The notes below the pieces were generated by a model. The model searched no databases. It worked only from the letters and a program-made list of their open reading frames with translations, and had not been told where the DNA came from. A stretch of DNA of 46,326 nt from Rhizobium sp. (GTDB taxonomy: Bacteria > Pseudomonadota > Alphaproteobacteria > Rhizobiales > Rhizobiaceae), in the NCBI GenBank assembly GCA_028290545.1, contig JAQGJP010000034.1, positions 1 through 46,326 of the forward strand. The letters are read 5' to 3'. The position numbers and the translations under genes were made by a program. Shown piece after piece: positions 8,391 to 17,620 of this stretch; within the stretch, counting starts at the first letter, position 1; every line of letters starts with the position of its first letter.

Positions 8391-9139
8391 AATGTGCCGC
8401 TATGCCACGCGCCGTCCACCGAGATGTCGATTCCGGTTTCTAAAAATCGCTGTGAGTCGATAGTGACCAGTTGATGGACAGTTTGTGCAGAATACAAGCA
8501 TAGAGCGTCCCCGGCGCGGCAGTCCCGCTATGATCTATCCTGTTCCGGCATCTCAGCCTAAAATCAGGAAAAATTCCACTTATTCGGGGCTTTACCTCGT
8601 CCTGGAACGGGACAGCTTATGAACGCCCATACCACATAGGTATTTCTATTCCTCAACCAGAGTAACAGAATTTACGGACGAATGCTTAGGCGTCCAAACA
8701 TCTTCGCTGCATCGATGGGTGCGCAACAGCGCATAACTATTTCAGATATGGATATATCAAAACGCGGATATTATGATGCGGGTATATCAGACTAACAGGA
8801 GACTTTGTTCTGCTCATCGACGCTATGCGCCGTGGCTCATTGACTGGGGGTAGAAGACTAATATATTAGCAAATACTATGAAAAAAAATACTTTACAAGT
8901 TATTCTGCATATGTCAGATTTCTTAAGTAAGCTTTCATTAAGCTGATTGCTGAATGACTGCCGTTGCTGCTTATGCCTGATGGCATTGAGACATGCCAGC
9001 ATGTGCCCGTCGGGCATTATGGCAGGTGATATAACCTAGCTATTATTTTATGCGCGATTTCAGATTGCATGGAGAGGGTCCGGTTTCGTTGAATCCGGAA
9101 AGCGATGTTGTGTGCGGTGCGATGAGGAGGAGAATTGCC
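8391..9139. other. long intergenic region, decayed and AT-rich
   Basis: No credible gene is seen here. The first half probably contains further scrambled sequence from the IS630 insertion. The second half (about 8680-9050) is AT-rich, with runs such as an A8 tract near 8880, and should carry the promoter of the dehydratase gene. Short frames here lack ribosome sites. Confidence 0.4.
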
Positions 9140-11338
9140 ATGGGACGCGGGGATGTTACAGCACAAGCCGGCAAGGCGCGTGCGGACGACGGACAACTTG
9201 CCGCTAGTGGTAAAGCGGGGCCAACACTCTCGACGTACAACCATATATCGCACCGAATTTACGGAATGATACGAAAGCGGGTGAGTACGTGCGTCTACAG
9301 CGTACGCAGGTCGCCGGGGCTGTTCTTCGCGGATATCAGCTCGGCTGTGCTGGCATTGTTTTTCGCATTTGCGCTGCGTTACAGCATTGATACTACCGAT
9401 ACTGCGGTGCTTCAGCCAGACATAGTGAACACACTCCTCAGGACCGGTCCCTGGTATATCGGAGTTTGCGCCCTCATCTTTCCATTATCGGGACTTTATA
9501 GCCGAAATTGGCGCTACGGTTCGGTTTCCGACCTGTTGGCAATTGTCAGGGCGGTTGCCCTTACTACGGTAATCCTGGTCTGCGTGCTTTTCTTTGCTAC
9601 CAGGCTTCAGGACATACCGCGCAGCGCCATACTCATAGACGCACTGCTTCTGACAGCATTTTTAGCTGCATCGCGCCTCAGCTTCAGATTGGACGAATTG
9701 CGCCTCTTGGGCCTGGAGTTCGGCTCTGCTGAAGGAAGGAAAGAAAAACGCATTCCCACCCTTGTGATCGGGGCCGGTGATGCCGCGGATCTATATCTTC
9801 GGGCCATCAGATGCGAAAAGAATTGTCCCTATAGTCCGGTCGCGATTCTGGATGCCACGACGGAGCACAAGGGCAAGACATTGCGCGACGTGCCGATCAT
9901 GGGCTCGATTGAGGAATTTCGCGCCGTCGTTGACGAGCTAAAGCATCTGGGCCAGTTTCCAAGGCATATCGTTTTCACCGAGGCGCCCGTGACCTTCGGA
10001 GAAGCGCGCGCCGCGCAATTTCTCAATGAAGCGGAGGAGATGGGCATCACCGTGTCCCGCCTGTCGCAGTTGACCGAACTCAGGAATGCAAAAGGTGACA
10101 ACCGCTTCGAATTGCGGGCGATTGAATTGACCGATCTTCTCGAGCGTCCGCAGGCTTCGCTGGATCATGCTGCAATCGATAGGCTCGTGCGCGGTCGCCG
10201 CGTGCTCATTACAGGTGCCGGTGGATCGATCGGCAGCGAACTCACGCTTCAGATCGCCTCTTGCGAGCCTGCCGAGATTATTTTGATCGAGAATTCCGAA
10301 TACAATCTCTATGCCATAGATATGGAGCTTGCGGAGCGTTTTTCGAACATTCCGCGCACGGCACACATCTGCAACGTCCGCCGCGCGAAGCGGGTAAGTG
10401 ACATATTCGACAGGCACATGCCCGAGCTTGTGTTTCACGCTGCCGCTCTCAAGCATGTTCCCATGGTGGAGCTTAATCCTTGCGAGGGCGTATTAACCAA
10501 CGTCATCGGCACGATGAACGTAGCCAACGCGGCCAAACGCTCGGGCGTGCTGGCCATGGTTCAGATTTCGACCGACAAGGTTGTTAACCCGACCAGCTTC
10601 ATGGGCGCCACGAAGCGGTTGGCCGAACTCTATTGTCAGGCACTGGACCTGAGCGGCTTTGAATCCCATCACGGCCCTCGTTTCATGACCGTCCGCTTTG
10701 GTAATGTACTCGGGTCCAGCGGTTCGCTCATTCCGCTGTTCAAGCGGCAACTGGCGGCCGGCGGCCCACTGACAGTTACGGATGCCGAGATGACGCGCTT
10801 TTTCATGACGATCCGTGAGGCCGTTCAACTGACCCTTCAGGCATCGTCTTATGGCCTGGAAGGCGAAATCGGACAGGGCGAAATCTTCGTGCTCGATATG
10901 GGCGAACCGATCAAGATCATCGACATCGCACGGCGGATGATAATGTTGGCAGGACTTACCGCCGACGTTGACATCAAGATCAAAATCATCGGCTTGCGCC
11001 CTGGCGAGAAGCTGTACGAGGAACTCTTCGACACGGCCGAGCAGAGAGTGCCGTCTCCGGTGCCCAGCGTTCTCGGAGCTGTACCGTCGCCGATGCCGCT
11101 TGCGCTGCTTGAGGAAAGTTTCGCACGCCTGCAGCTTTATGCGGAGATCGGCGAGGAGACGACCGTCCTGCAGATCGTCAATAGTCTTATTCCCGGCTAT
11201 GAAAGAAAGTTGCCGCCGGTTTCGAAGACCTTTGTCCCGGTCTTGGCAGCAGGAAACGAGAACGCAGCGGTTCCCGCAGCATCCGACCGTCGATTTCCGG
11301 GCATTCCGGGAGATCTGGGTGCCGCTGTGCGTGGCTGA
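9140..11338 (+). CDS. membrane-bound nucleotide-sugar 4,6-dehydratase (WbpM/PglF/CapD type), 732 aa
   Basis: Predicted to convert UDP-GlcNAc or a related UDP-sugar to the 4-keto-6-deoxy form. The start at 9140 has GAGGAGGAG about 8 bases upstream; the in-frame ATG at 9050 has no such site. Four hydrophobic segments (about 61-79, 105-120, 133-152, 163-178) are followed by a CoA-binding-like Rossmann domain (TLVIGAGDAADLYLRA). The catalytic SDR domain has TGAGGSIGSE at 358-367 and STDKVVNPTSFMGATKR at 477-493. In that last segment the usual catalytic Tyr is replaced by Met ahead of the conserved Lys, as is normal in this group. Length and layout match full-size WbpM-like enzymes. It probably feeds the aminotransferase at 22235. 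Confidence 0.9.
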   Translation: MGRGDVTAQAGKARADDGQLAASGKAGPTLSTYNHISHRIYGMIRKRVSTCVYSVRRSPGLFFADISSAVLALFFAFALRYSIDTTDTAVLQPDIVNTLLRTGPWYIGVCALIFPLSGLYSRNWRYGSVSDLLAIVRAVALTTVILVCVLFFATRLQDIPRSAILIDALLLTAFLAASRLSFRLDELRLLGLEFGSAEGRKEKRIPTLVIGAGDAADLYLRAIRCEKNCPYSPVAILDATTEHKGKTLRDVPIMGSIEEFRAVVDELKHLGQFPRHIVFTEAPVTFGEARAAQFLNEAEEMGITVSRLSQLTELRNAKGDNRFELRAIELTDLLERPQASLDHAAIDRLVRGRRVLITGAGGSIGSELTLQIASCEPAEIILIENSEYNLYAIDMELAERFSNIPRTAHICNVRRAKRVSDIFDRHMPELVFHAAALKHVPMVELNPCEGVLTNVIGTMNVANAAKRSGVLAMVQISTDKVVNPTSFMGATKRLAELYCQALDLSGFESHHGPRFMTVRFGNVLGSSGSLIPLFKRQLAAGGPLTVTDAEMTRFFMTIREAVQLTLQASSYGLEGEIGQGEIFVLDMGEPIKIIDIARRMIMLAGLTADVDIKIKIIGLRPGEKLYEELFDTAEQRVPSPVPSVLGAVPSPMPLALLEESFARLQLYAEIGEETTVLQIVNSLIPGYERKLPPVSKTFVPVLAAGNENAAVPAASDRRFPGIPGDLGAAVRG

Positions 11339-11396
11339 CACCATTTTCCGGCAGTCATCATCGTTATCGCCATAGTCTAATGGAGATTGTATCGCA

Positions 11397-12557
11397 TTGA
11401 AAAATTTTCAGGTTCTCAATTGCATTACGGGTCTGAACATTGGCGGCGCGGAATTGATGCTTGCGAGGTTTGCACGAAGCCTTCTTAGTACGGAATATGA
11501 GGCCAAGGTGCTGTCGCTGATGCCGCGCGGATCCGTCGTAGGGGCTATGCTGGATAACGATGGCGTGCCGGTCGAAACCCTCAGAATGAATGAAGGGCGG
11601 CCTTCCTTCCAAGCGTTCGCTCGTCTCAGGGCCACCGTCAGAAAAACCGGCTGCGATATTGTGCACGGCTGGATGTATCACGGCAATGTGGCGGCATCGC
11701 TGGCCGCTTATCTCGACCGCAAGCAGCCAGTGATATGGAGTATTCATCACTCTATCGATGATATTACAGCCGAGAAGCGACTGACGCGGATGATAATCCG
11801 GCTCCTGGCGAGGATGTCGGCCAGCACCAGTGCGATTTCCTATTGTTCAAGCGTTTCGGCACAACAGCACGAGGAATTGGGCTTTGATCCCTCCAAGCGG
11901 GTCATCATCCCAAACGGCATAGATTGCGACGAATTCCAACCGCGTGCCGATGCGCGGTCACGCCTCTGCTCCACATTCGGGATTCCAACCGATCGTCTGA
12001 TTATCGGCAACATAGCGCGCGCCCATCCGATGAAGAATCATGAAGGCTTCGCGCGAACTGTCGCACGCCTTTACCACGACGGTTACAATGTTCACGGCCT
12101 GATCATCGGCGCCGGACACGAAGAGGGCCCCGCTCGGCGAGTGGCGCGCGAGCTTGGCATCGACGACCGTCTGGCGACACCAGGTCCGCGGTCTGACATA
12201 GCCGATCTCCTGCCTGGCCTTGATGTCTTTCTTCTGTCTTCGGCTTGGGGTGAGGCATTTCCGCTTTCCGTCGCCGAAGCCATGGCCTCCGGTGTTCCGG
12301 CGGTTGCGACGGATGTCGGAGATTGCGCCTGGCTTGTTGGAGACCATACGATGATATCGAAACCGAAGGACCCTGAAGCACAGGCAGCCGTTCTTCGTAA
12401 CCACTTCGATCTGATGCCGGCAGAGCGTCGGGAACGCGGGATGGCGGGCAGGACACGCATTCTCCAGAATTTTTCAATACGAAAATACACTGACAGCCAT
12501 ATCCAGCTTTACGAAGCAGCCCTTGCCGGTCGGCATCGGGACGGGAGTGGGGGATGA
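11397..12557 (+). CDS. GT4-family glycosyltransferase, 386 aa
   Basis: A GT-B retaining glycosyltransferase. The N-terminal domain opens VLNCITGLNIGGAELMLARF, and DIVHGWMYHGNVAASLAA marks the end of the first Rossmann half. The donor domain has IIPNGIDCDEFQP, IGNIARAHPMKNHEGF and the E-x7-E motif GEAFPLSVAEAMASGVP. The start is a TTG at 11397 with GGAG about 10 bases upstream; no in-frame ATG lies nearer. It follows the dehydratase by 58 bases and overlaps the next glycosyltransferase by four bases, so the three form an operon. The sugar added is unknown. Confidence 0.85.
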   Translation: MKNFQVLNCITGLNIGGAELMLARFARSLLSTEYEAKVLSLMPRGSVVGAMLDNDGVPVETLRMNEGRPSFQAFARLRATVRKTGCDIVHGWMYHGNVAASLAAYLDRKQPVIWSIHHSIDDITAEKRLTRMIIRLLARMSASTSAISYCSSVSAQQHEELGFDPSKRVIIPNGIDCDEFQPRADARSRLCSTFGIPTDRLIIGNIARAHPMKNHEGFARTVARLYHDGYNVHGLIIGAGHEEGPARRVARELGIDDRLATPGPRSDIADLLPGLDVFLLSSAWGEAFPLSVAEAMASGVPAVATDVGDCAWLVGDHTMISKPKDPEAQAAVLRNHFDLMPAERRERGMAGRTRILQNFSIRKYTDSHIQLYEAALAGRHRDGSGG

Positions 12558-13765
12558 AGAGGAACGTTACATCACAGGCGATGCGCGCGGACGCTGACTT
12601 GACGGGGCCGTTACATTTCGATGCACCGATACTGCCGAGAAAGATTGCGGTTGTTGCAAGTTATACGCCATCGCTGACCAATTTTCGCCTTGAGCTCCTG
12701 AAGCGCATGGTGGAAGCGGGCCATTCGGTAACGGCATTCGCTCCAGAGGATGATCCGGTCGTCAAGGCGGACCTCACGAGTATCGGGGTGGATTTCGTGC
12801 TGATGCCGATGGCGAGGACCGGTCTCAATCCGGTCGAGGATTTCGCCACCCTGTCTTTCTTGATCCGGCAGTTTCGTCGACTTCAGCCAGATATGGTACT
12901 GCCCTATACAATGAAACCGATCATTTATGCGGGAATAGCCGCACGGATTGCCGGCGTCGGACATCGCTGTTTCCTGGTGACTGGACTGGGACACGTGTTC
13001 TCGGATGCCGGCGCGGCGTCGTTCAAGGGGCGGCTGGTAAGGATGTTCAGCGTCCTGCTCTACAAGCTGGCCTTCTCCGGCGCGCATGTTGTTTTTGCGT
13101 ATAATAATGCGGATGACGAGGATTTGCGGCGGCACAACATGCTCAAGGACAAGTCGCTCATTGAGCTCGTGCCTGGTTCGGGTGTCGATCTACAGCATTA
13201 CCACTTCAGTGAAGCGTCTGAAGGCCGGCCAAAATTCCTGCTGGTTGCGAGGCTGCTTAAAGATAAGGGAATCCTGGAATATGTGGAAGCCGCGCGCATC
13301 GTGAAGCGTAGCTTTCCTGATGCCGAATTCCGCCTTCTTGGTCATTTCGATCCCAATCCCACGGCCATTTCCCGGGAAGACATAACATCCTGGGTCGAGG
13401 AGGGCGTGATCGATTATCTCGGCGAAACGCGTGATGTCCGCCCCTTCCTCGCGGATTGCAATGTCTTCGTGCTGCCGTCCTACTATCGCGAAGGTATTCC
13501 GCGCAGCATTCTCGAGGCTCTGTCGAGCGGACGGGCGGTCATCACCAGCGATTTGCCGGGGTGTAGCGACACCGTGGAACACGGTGTAAACGGGTATCTC
13601 GTTCCACCGAGGAATGCGCAAAGGCTGGCAAATGCCATGCTTGAGTTCGTGCGTGATCCGAAACGTGCGCGCACCATGGGACGCAGTTCACGCGAATTGG
13701 CGGAACGAAAATTCGACGTTCATCAGGTCAATCATCAGCTCATGCGGAGAATGGGTCTTCTCTGA
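12554..13765 (+). CDS. GT4-family glycosyltransferase, PglA/WbuB-like, 403 aa
   Basis: A GT-B enzyme whose N-terminal half (IAVVASYTPSLTNFRLELL ... YTMKPIIYAGIAARIAGV ... VTGLGHVFSD) resembles the group that adds the second sugar, often an N-acetylhexosamine, to an undecaprenyl-diphosphate-linked first sugar. The donor domain has ARLLKDKGILEYVEAA and the E-x7-E motif REGIPRSILEALSSGRAVI. The ATG overlaps the stop of the preceding gene (ATGA). The last 31 bases overlap the 3' end of the oppositely oriented polymerase gene. The assignment to the second-sugar step is inference from similarity of the N-terminal half. Confidence 0.85.
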   Translation: MKRNVTSQAMRADADLTGPLHFDAPILPRKIAVVASYTPSLTNFRLELLKRMVEAGHSVTAFAPEDDPVVKADLTSIGVDFVLMPMARTGLNPVEDFATLSFLIRQFRRLQPDMVLPYTMKPIIYAGIAARIAGVGHRCFLVTGLGHVFSDAGAASFKGRLVRMFSVLLYKLAFSGAHVVFAYNNADDEDLRRHNMLKDKSLIELVPGSGVDLQHYHFSEASEGRPKFLLVARLLKDKGILEYVEAARIVKRSFPDAEFRLLGHFDPNPTAISREDITSWVEEGVIDYLGETRDVRPFLADCNVFVLPSYYREGIPRSILEALSSGRAVITSDLPGCSDTVEHGVNGYLVPPRNAQRLANAMLEFVRDPKRARTMGRSSRELAERKFDVHQVNHQLMRRMGLL

Positions 13766-15069
13766 TCCGGAAACGAACTGGCAGTCGGAGATGTCCGGCG
13801 CGCAAGGAACGCGCATGACATGGAAATGGCGAGAAAGATTGGCATCGTCCAGAACCGGCCGTAGACGCTGGGAAATGCGTTGATCGAAAGCATGAAGAGA
13901 CCGACCGTACAGAGTGTACAGGCCGCGAAAATGCGGCCGCCGGGCCGCCTGAGTGCCACGAGCGCAGGCCCAAATCCCGCCGAAATCATGACGATGAAGC
14001 CAAGCATGCATAGCAGACCCCCCTCCGTCCAAAGCAGCAGGTAAAGATTGTGAACCGGCTGCTTTAAGAAACTGGTAATCGTATATTGATCTGCGCCCAT
14101 TCCTACAAACATGGCATGTCTTGTACGTCCGATGGCTTCATAAATGAGTTCCACCCTGTGATCGAAGCTGCCTGCCTCAGAGAGATTGCCGCTCTCAAGC
14201 GCGCCTAGAACGCGGCGTTGAAAGGTTACAGGGAGATAATCACGCCCGAACCGATCTACCATGAGCACGATGCCAACACAAAACGCTCCCAGCGGAACGA
14301 GCATTTTCCAGTTCACCGTGAGGAGCGCAAAGACAGCGACGACCGCGGCAAAAGAGGCCAGACCGGTATTCGATCCGGTCAGCATCACTCCATAGCCCAT
14401 GAGTGCCAAGCCGAGCAGCGCCACTTTAGGCAACTGTTTGGTGCCGACAAGCAGCATCAGTATTGGAGTGGCAAGAGCAATCAAGGCCGCGCATTCGTTT
14501 TCACGCTCCACAAACCCGGTTAGTCTCCCGTTGCCGCTTACGAACGATGTGGCGCGCTGGCCGTCTATGTTGATGAGATAGACACCGTGAATGCACATGA
14601 CGATGATGGATAGGATGTAAATCTTGGCGAGTATGTACAACTGTCGTTCGGACCGGCCGCCGATAACACACAGGATAATGAAATAGGCGAAGAAATACTG
14701 GGTTACATAGATCGCTCCACGAATAGGATCGTTCACCAGGCTGCTTAAAAGAAGCATTGATAACAGCATTGAAAGGCCGATGAGCCAGATCAACGTGCTT
14801 GCGGGGCCTATCGGGTGTAGCGACAGCCGGCCTCTCATAAGAAGTAAGAAAAAACAAACGCAGGCGAGTGCATCGCTGAGAGTAAAATAGAAGAGTGGAA
14901 GTCTCAGGAAGTTCATCGGCGAGAAAAAGACCACGCAGATCGCAATCGTTAGTTCTATCCGATCAAGCGCACGTTGCATTCCTCGCGGTTGCTTAAAATC
15001 GTGCAGGTTGGCGAATTCTGCCATGGAAGGCGCATTGGAATGGCTATTGACCCTTCTTTCCTCAAACAT
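13735..15069 (-). CDS. O-antigen ligase/Wzy-type polysaccharide polymerase, 444 aa
   Basis: Predicted inner-membrane polymerase that joins lipid-linked repeat units on the periplasmic side. About ten to twelve hydrophobic helices run through the protein. A large soluble loop (about 290-350, containing GSFDHRVELIYEAIGRTRHA and VGMGADQYT) precedes HNLYLLLWTEGG, the arrangement of the Wzy_C/O-antigen ligase family. The start at 15069 has GGGGGA about 7 bases upstream; an in-frame extension to 15099 has none. The gene stands alone on the minus strand, diverging from the Wzc-like gene and overlapping the neighbouring glycosyltransferase tail to tail. A WaaL ligase role is possible, but the context favours Wzy. 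Confidence 0.82.
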   Translation of the reverse strand: MFEERRVNSHSNAPSMAEFANLHDFKQPRGMQRALDRIELTIAICVVFFSPMNFLRLPLFYFTLSDALACVCFFLLLMRGRLSLHPIGPASTLIWLIGLSMLLSMLLLSSLVNDPIRGAIYVTQYFFAYFIILCVIGGRSERQLYILAKIYILSIIVMCIHGVYLINIDGQRATSFVSGNGRLTGFVERENECAALIALATPILMLLVGTKQLPKVALLGLALMGYGVMLTGSNTGLASFAAVVAVFALLTVNWKMLVPLGAFCVGIVLMVDRFGRDYLPVTFQRRVLGALESGNLSEAGSFDHRVELIYEAIGRTRHAMFVGMGADQYTITSFLKQPVHNLYLLLWTEGGLLCMLGFIVMISAGFGPALVALRRPGGRIFAACTLCTVGLFMLSINAFPSVYGRFWTMPIFLAISMSCAFLARRTSPTASSFPDQRRPILRMS

Positions 15070-15318
15070 GGCTCGTCCCCCGGAACGATTTTGGAGCAAG
15101 ATATCAATAATCTAAATTAGAAACGGTAACTAATTATATTTGATGAGTATTGACAATAGATTTTAAACGCATGAGTGGATATCGTCGTTCAGACGTCATA
15201 TATTGGTTTCATGTTTGACTTTGAGCGGCTTTCAAAGCCAAGGTAGGCATGATTGATCGATCGCAGGGGTAGCCGCCGTCATTGAGGTGCACAATGCGAC
15301 GTTTGGTGAGGTGGAGGC
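15070..15318. promoter_or_regulatory. divergent promoter region between polymerase and Wzc-like gene
   Basis: These 249 bases are AT-rich between about 15100 and 15200 and must drive the two divergent genes. A TTGACA box is at 15150-15155 on the plus strand, but no good -10 partner is at the right distance. Confidence 0.4.
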
Positions 15319-17577
15319 ATGATGCTTACGACAGAGCGTCCAATTGAATCCTTCATGATGCGCGGGCAATCCGGCGGCGTCAGCCAATCGCCGGGCGGTT
15401 TCCCCCGGACCAACGGGCCGTCTGAAATCTGGGAACTGATATGGCGCTACAAGGGCCTGCTTGCCGTGATCATCGTCGGGGGAACTCTGATTTCCCTGAT
15501 CATCGCGATGTCACTGACCGAATTTTATACCGCGACTTCGGCAATCGTGTTCGATCGAAACGACACCAGGCCCTATGAGGCAGTCGTCGAGGCGCAAAAG
15601 CAAGAGCGCGACAAGTCCACCATGGACACCGAGTTCGACATAATAACGTCGCGGATTTTCATCGGTGTGGTCGTGGATGCATTGAAGCTCACCGAGGACC
15701 CCTTCTATAATACATACCTGCCGGCAGGCGAGATACCGAGCGATAGCTGGCTGCGGTCCCGTTTGAGCAGTCTGGTCAAATTCGTGGTCGGAACCAAGGC
15801 CGACGAACAAAAAGCGCTCAAGGCGCGCATGATTTCTCAAAATGCTCAACGGGATAGAGCGATCTCAACATTGTTGAATACCTTCACAGTGGACCGTAAG
15901 GGCGACAGTCTCGCACTTTCGATTAAGGTCCAGCAGACAAATCCGACACAAGCCGCGGTCATCGCCAACAAACTCGCTGAACACTACGTGGCATGGACTT
16001 CGAGCCTGAAGGCAGTCGCGACCAGGGATACAGTCAGCTATTTGCGCAAGACGGCCGCCGACCTTGCGATTTCCATCGCCAGTCGGGAGCGGGAAATCGC
16101 CAGTTTCACCGAAAATAGCGATCTGACATTTGACCCAAAGGATGATCTCCTGCGCGCCCGCATGGAGCAGTTGAACGAGCAGTTCACGCTGGCGCGCGTC
16201 GATGAGGCCGGTGCCCGGGCAAAAGTGAACGAGGGAAGGGAACGTCTGGCGTCAATCGGTGAAAATGGCGTCGGCAAGATATTCACCTCGGAACTCCTCA
16301 CGAATTTGAGAACGGAGGAGGCGCGGCTTCAACGGTTGCTTGCACAACTGACCTCAAAATTCGGAAAGAATCACCCCCTTGTCGTCGATGCCGCTGCCGA
16401 GTTGTCCTCCAATCGCAAAATGCTTGACGACGAGGTGCAGCGCCTATTGCAGACGCTGCAGAGCGATGCCGAGGTTGCGACCATCCGCGTCGAGCGTTTC
16501 GAGCACGAAGTGGCCCTGCTGCAGAAGCGGATACAGTCACGTAATCTGGCTGAAATCAGACGCCGTGAATTCGAGCGCGACCTCCTGAGCGAACAGAAGC
16601 GATATGACGCGATCTCCCTGCGTCTGGGCTCGCTGGACCCGAAGCAGGAAGAAGTCAAGGCAACGGCCATGATCGCCTCATATGCTGAGGTGCCGGTACA
16701 GCCGTCCTTTCCCCAGCCCGTTTTTGTGATCGGAGCAGGTTTTGTCGGGTCTCTGATGCTTGCCGTCGTGTTCATGCTGATAAGGCACAGCGTCGATGAT
16801 CGGCTATACCGGCCGGAGGCGGTCGCCGAACTTCTCAACAGGCCCAATTTGGTCAGCATACCCAACTATCGAAAGGGCCGCGCTTCGCTCTCCGATCCCT
16901 ATCGAACGCTGCTGCGCAATCCGGATTCGCCCTACGCGAGGGCTATTCGAACCCTTTGCCTTGCCTGGCGGACAATCGACAACTCCGCAGGCGAAAAGGT
17001 TGTGATGTTCGCGTCAACTTCCGTGGGGGATGGCAAGACGACACTTTCCTTGTCAATGGCGGCAATGGGTAAATCCAATGGCTTTCGCACGGTCGTCATT
17101 GATCTCAACCCCTCTCCGAGGGGGGCCGCCAGCATTTCCGGCGTGCGTGGGACGGAAGGCGCAATCGATGGCTTCCTGGAGGGAAGATGCGACATCGGCG
17201 CCATCGTGGTTCCGTCACCGAACTATCCCTTTCTGGACATGGTCGTTGTACCGCAGGTCGTCCGCGACTACGACCGGCTTTTCTCCGCACTCAGAAACGA
17301 GTACGATCTGATCATCGTCGATACGATGGCAATCGAGGAGAGCGATGACGCAGTTTGGCTTTCCTCGCATGTCGATTCGATCTTTGTCGTGGTATCGTCT
17401 GGAAGAACCAAGCAAAGGCGGCTGGGTGAGATGATCCAGCGCTTCAATCTCAACCGCGCGCTTCTCGTCGGAGGCATCACCAACTTCTTCGGCAAACCCC
17501 AGGGCTGGACACTCTCCGCCAGGAAGAGAAATAGCCGGGTGCAGCCGACATTGTCGGTTAATGTCCCTGCCGAGTGA
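15319..17577 (+). CDS. Wzc/ExoP-like polysaccharide co-polymerase with degenerate BY-kinase domain, 752 aa
   Basis: Inner-membrane protein expected to control chain length and couple polymerase to exporter. A Wzz domain lies between helices at about 46-66 and 467-487, with a coiled-coil periplasmic part (about 240-440) and the proline-rich VQPSFPQP before helix 2. The cytoplasmic ATPase domain has STSVGDGKTT at 566-575, where BY-kinases have a Pro before the Gly-x-Gly-Lys, then VIDLNPSPRG in place of the acidic Walker A' (D-x-D). LIIVDTMAIEE stands in place of Walker B with DTPP. No tyrosine occurs after residue 662, so the autophosphorylated tail is missing. It may bind nucleotide without being a normal tyrosine kinase. 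The start could also be the ATG at 15322. Confidence 0.88.
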   Translation: MMLTTERPIESFMMRGQSGGVSQSPGGFPRTNGPSEIWELIWRYKGLLAVIIVGGTLISLIIAMSLTEFYTATSAIVFDRNDTRPYEAVVEAQKQERDKSTMDTEFDIITSRIFIGVVVDALKLTEDPFYNTYLPAGEIPSDSWLRSRLSSLVKFVVGTKADEQKALKARMISQNAQRDRAISTLLNTFTVDRKGDSLALSIKVQQTNPTQAAVIANKLAEHYVAWTSSLKAVATRDTVSYLRKTAADLAISIASREREIASFTENSDLTFDPKDDLLRARMEQLNEQFTLARVDEAGARAKVNEGRERLASIGENGVGKIFTSELLTNLRTEEARLQRLLAQLTSKFGKNHPLVVDAAAELSSNRKMLDDEVQRLLQTLQSDAEVATIRVERFEHEVALLQKRIQSRNLAEIRRREFERDLLSEQKRYDAISLRLGSLDPKQEEVKATAMIASYAEVPVQPSFPQPVFVIGAGFVGSLMLAVVFMLIRHSVDDRLYRPEAVAELLNRPNLVSIPNYRKGRASLSDPYRTLLRNPDSPYARAIRTLCLAWRTIDNSAGEKVVMFASTSVGDGKTTLSLSMAAMGKSNGFRTVVIDLNPSPRGAASISGVRGTEGAIDGFLEGRCDIGAIVVPSPNYPFLDMVVVPQVVRDYDRLFSALRNEYDLIIVDTMAIEESDDAVWLSSHVDSIFVVVSSGRTKQRRLGEMIQRFNLNRALLVGGITNFFGKPQGWTLSARKRNSRVQPTLSVNVPAE

Positions 17578-17620
17578 AGGGCGGTCACTTCATGGCCCAG
17601 CGCAGGTGCGTCGCAACCGT

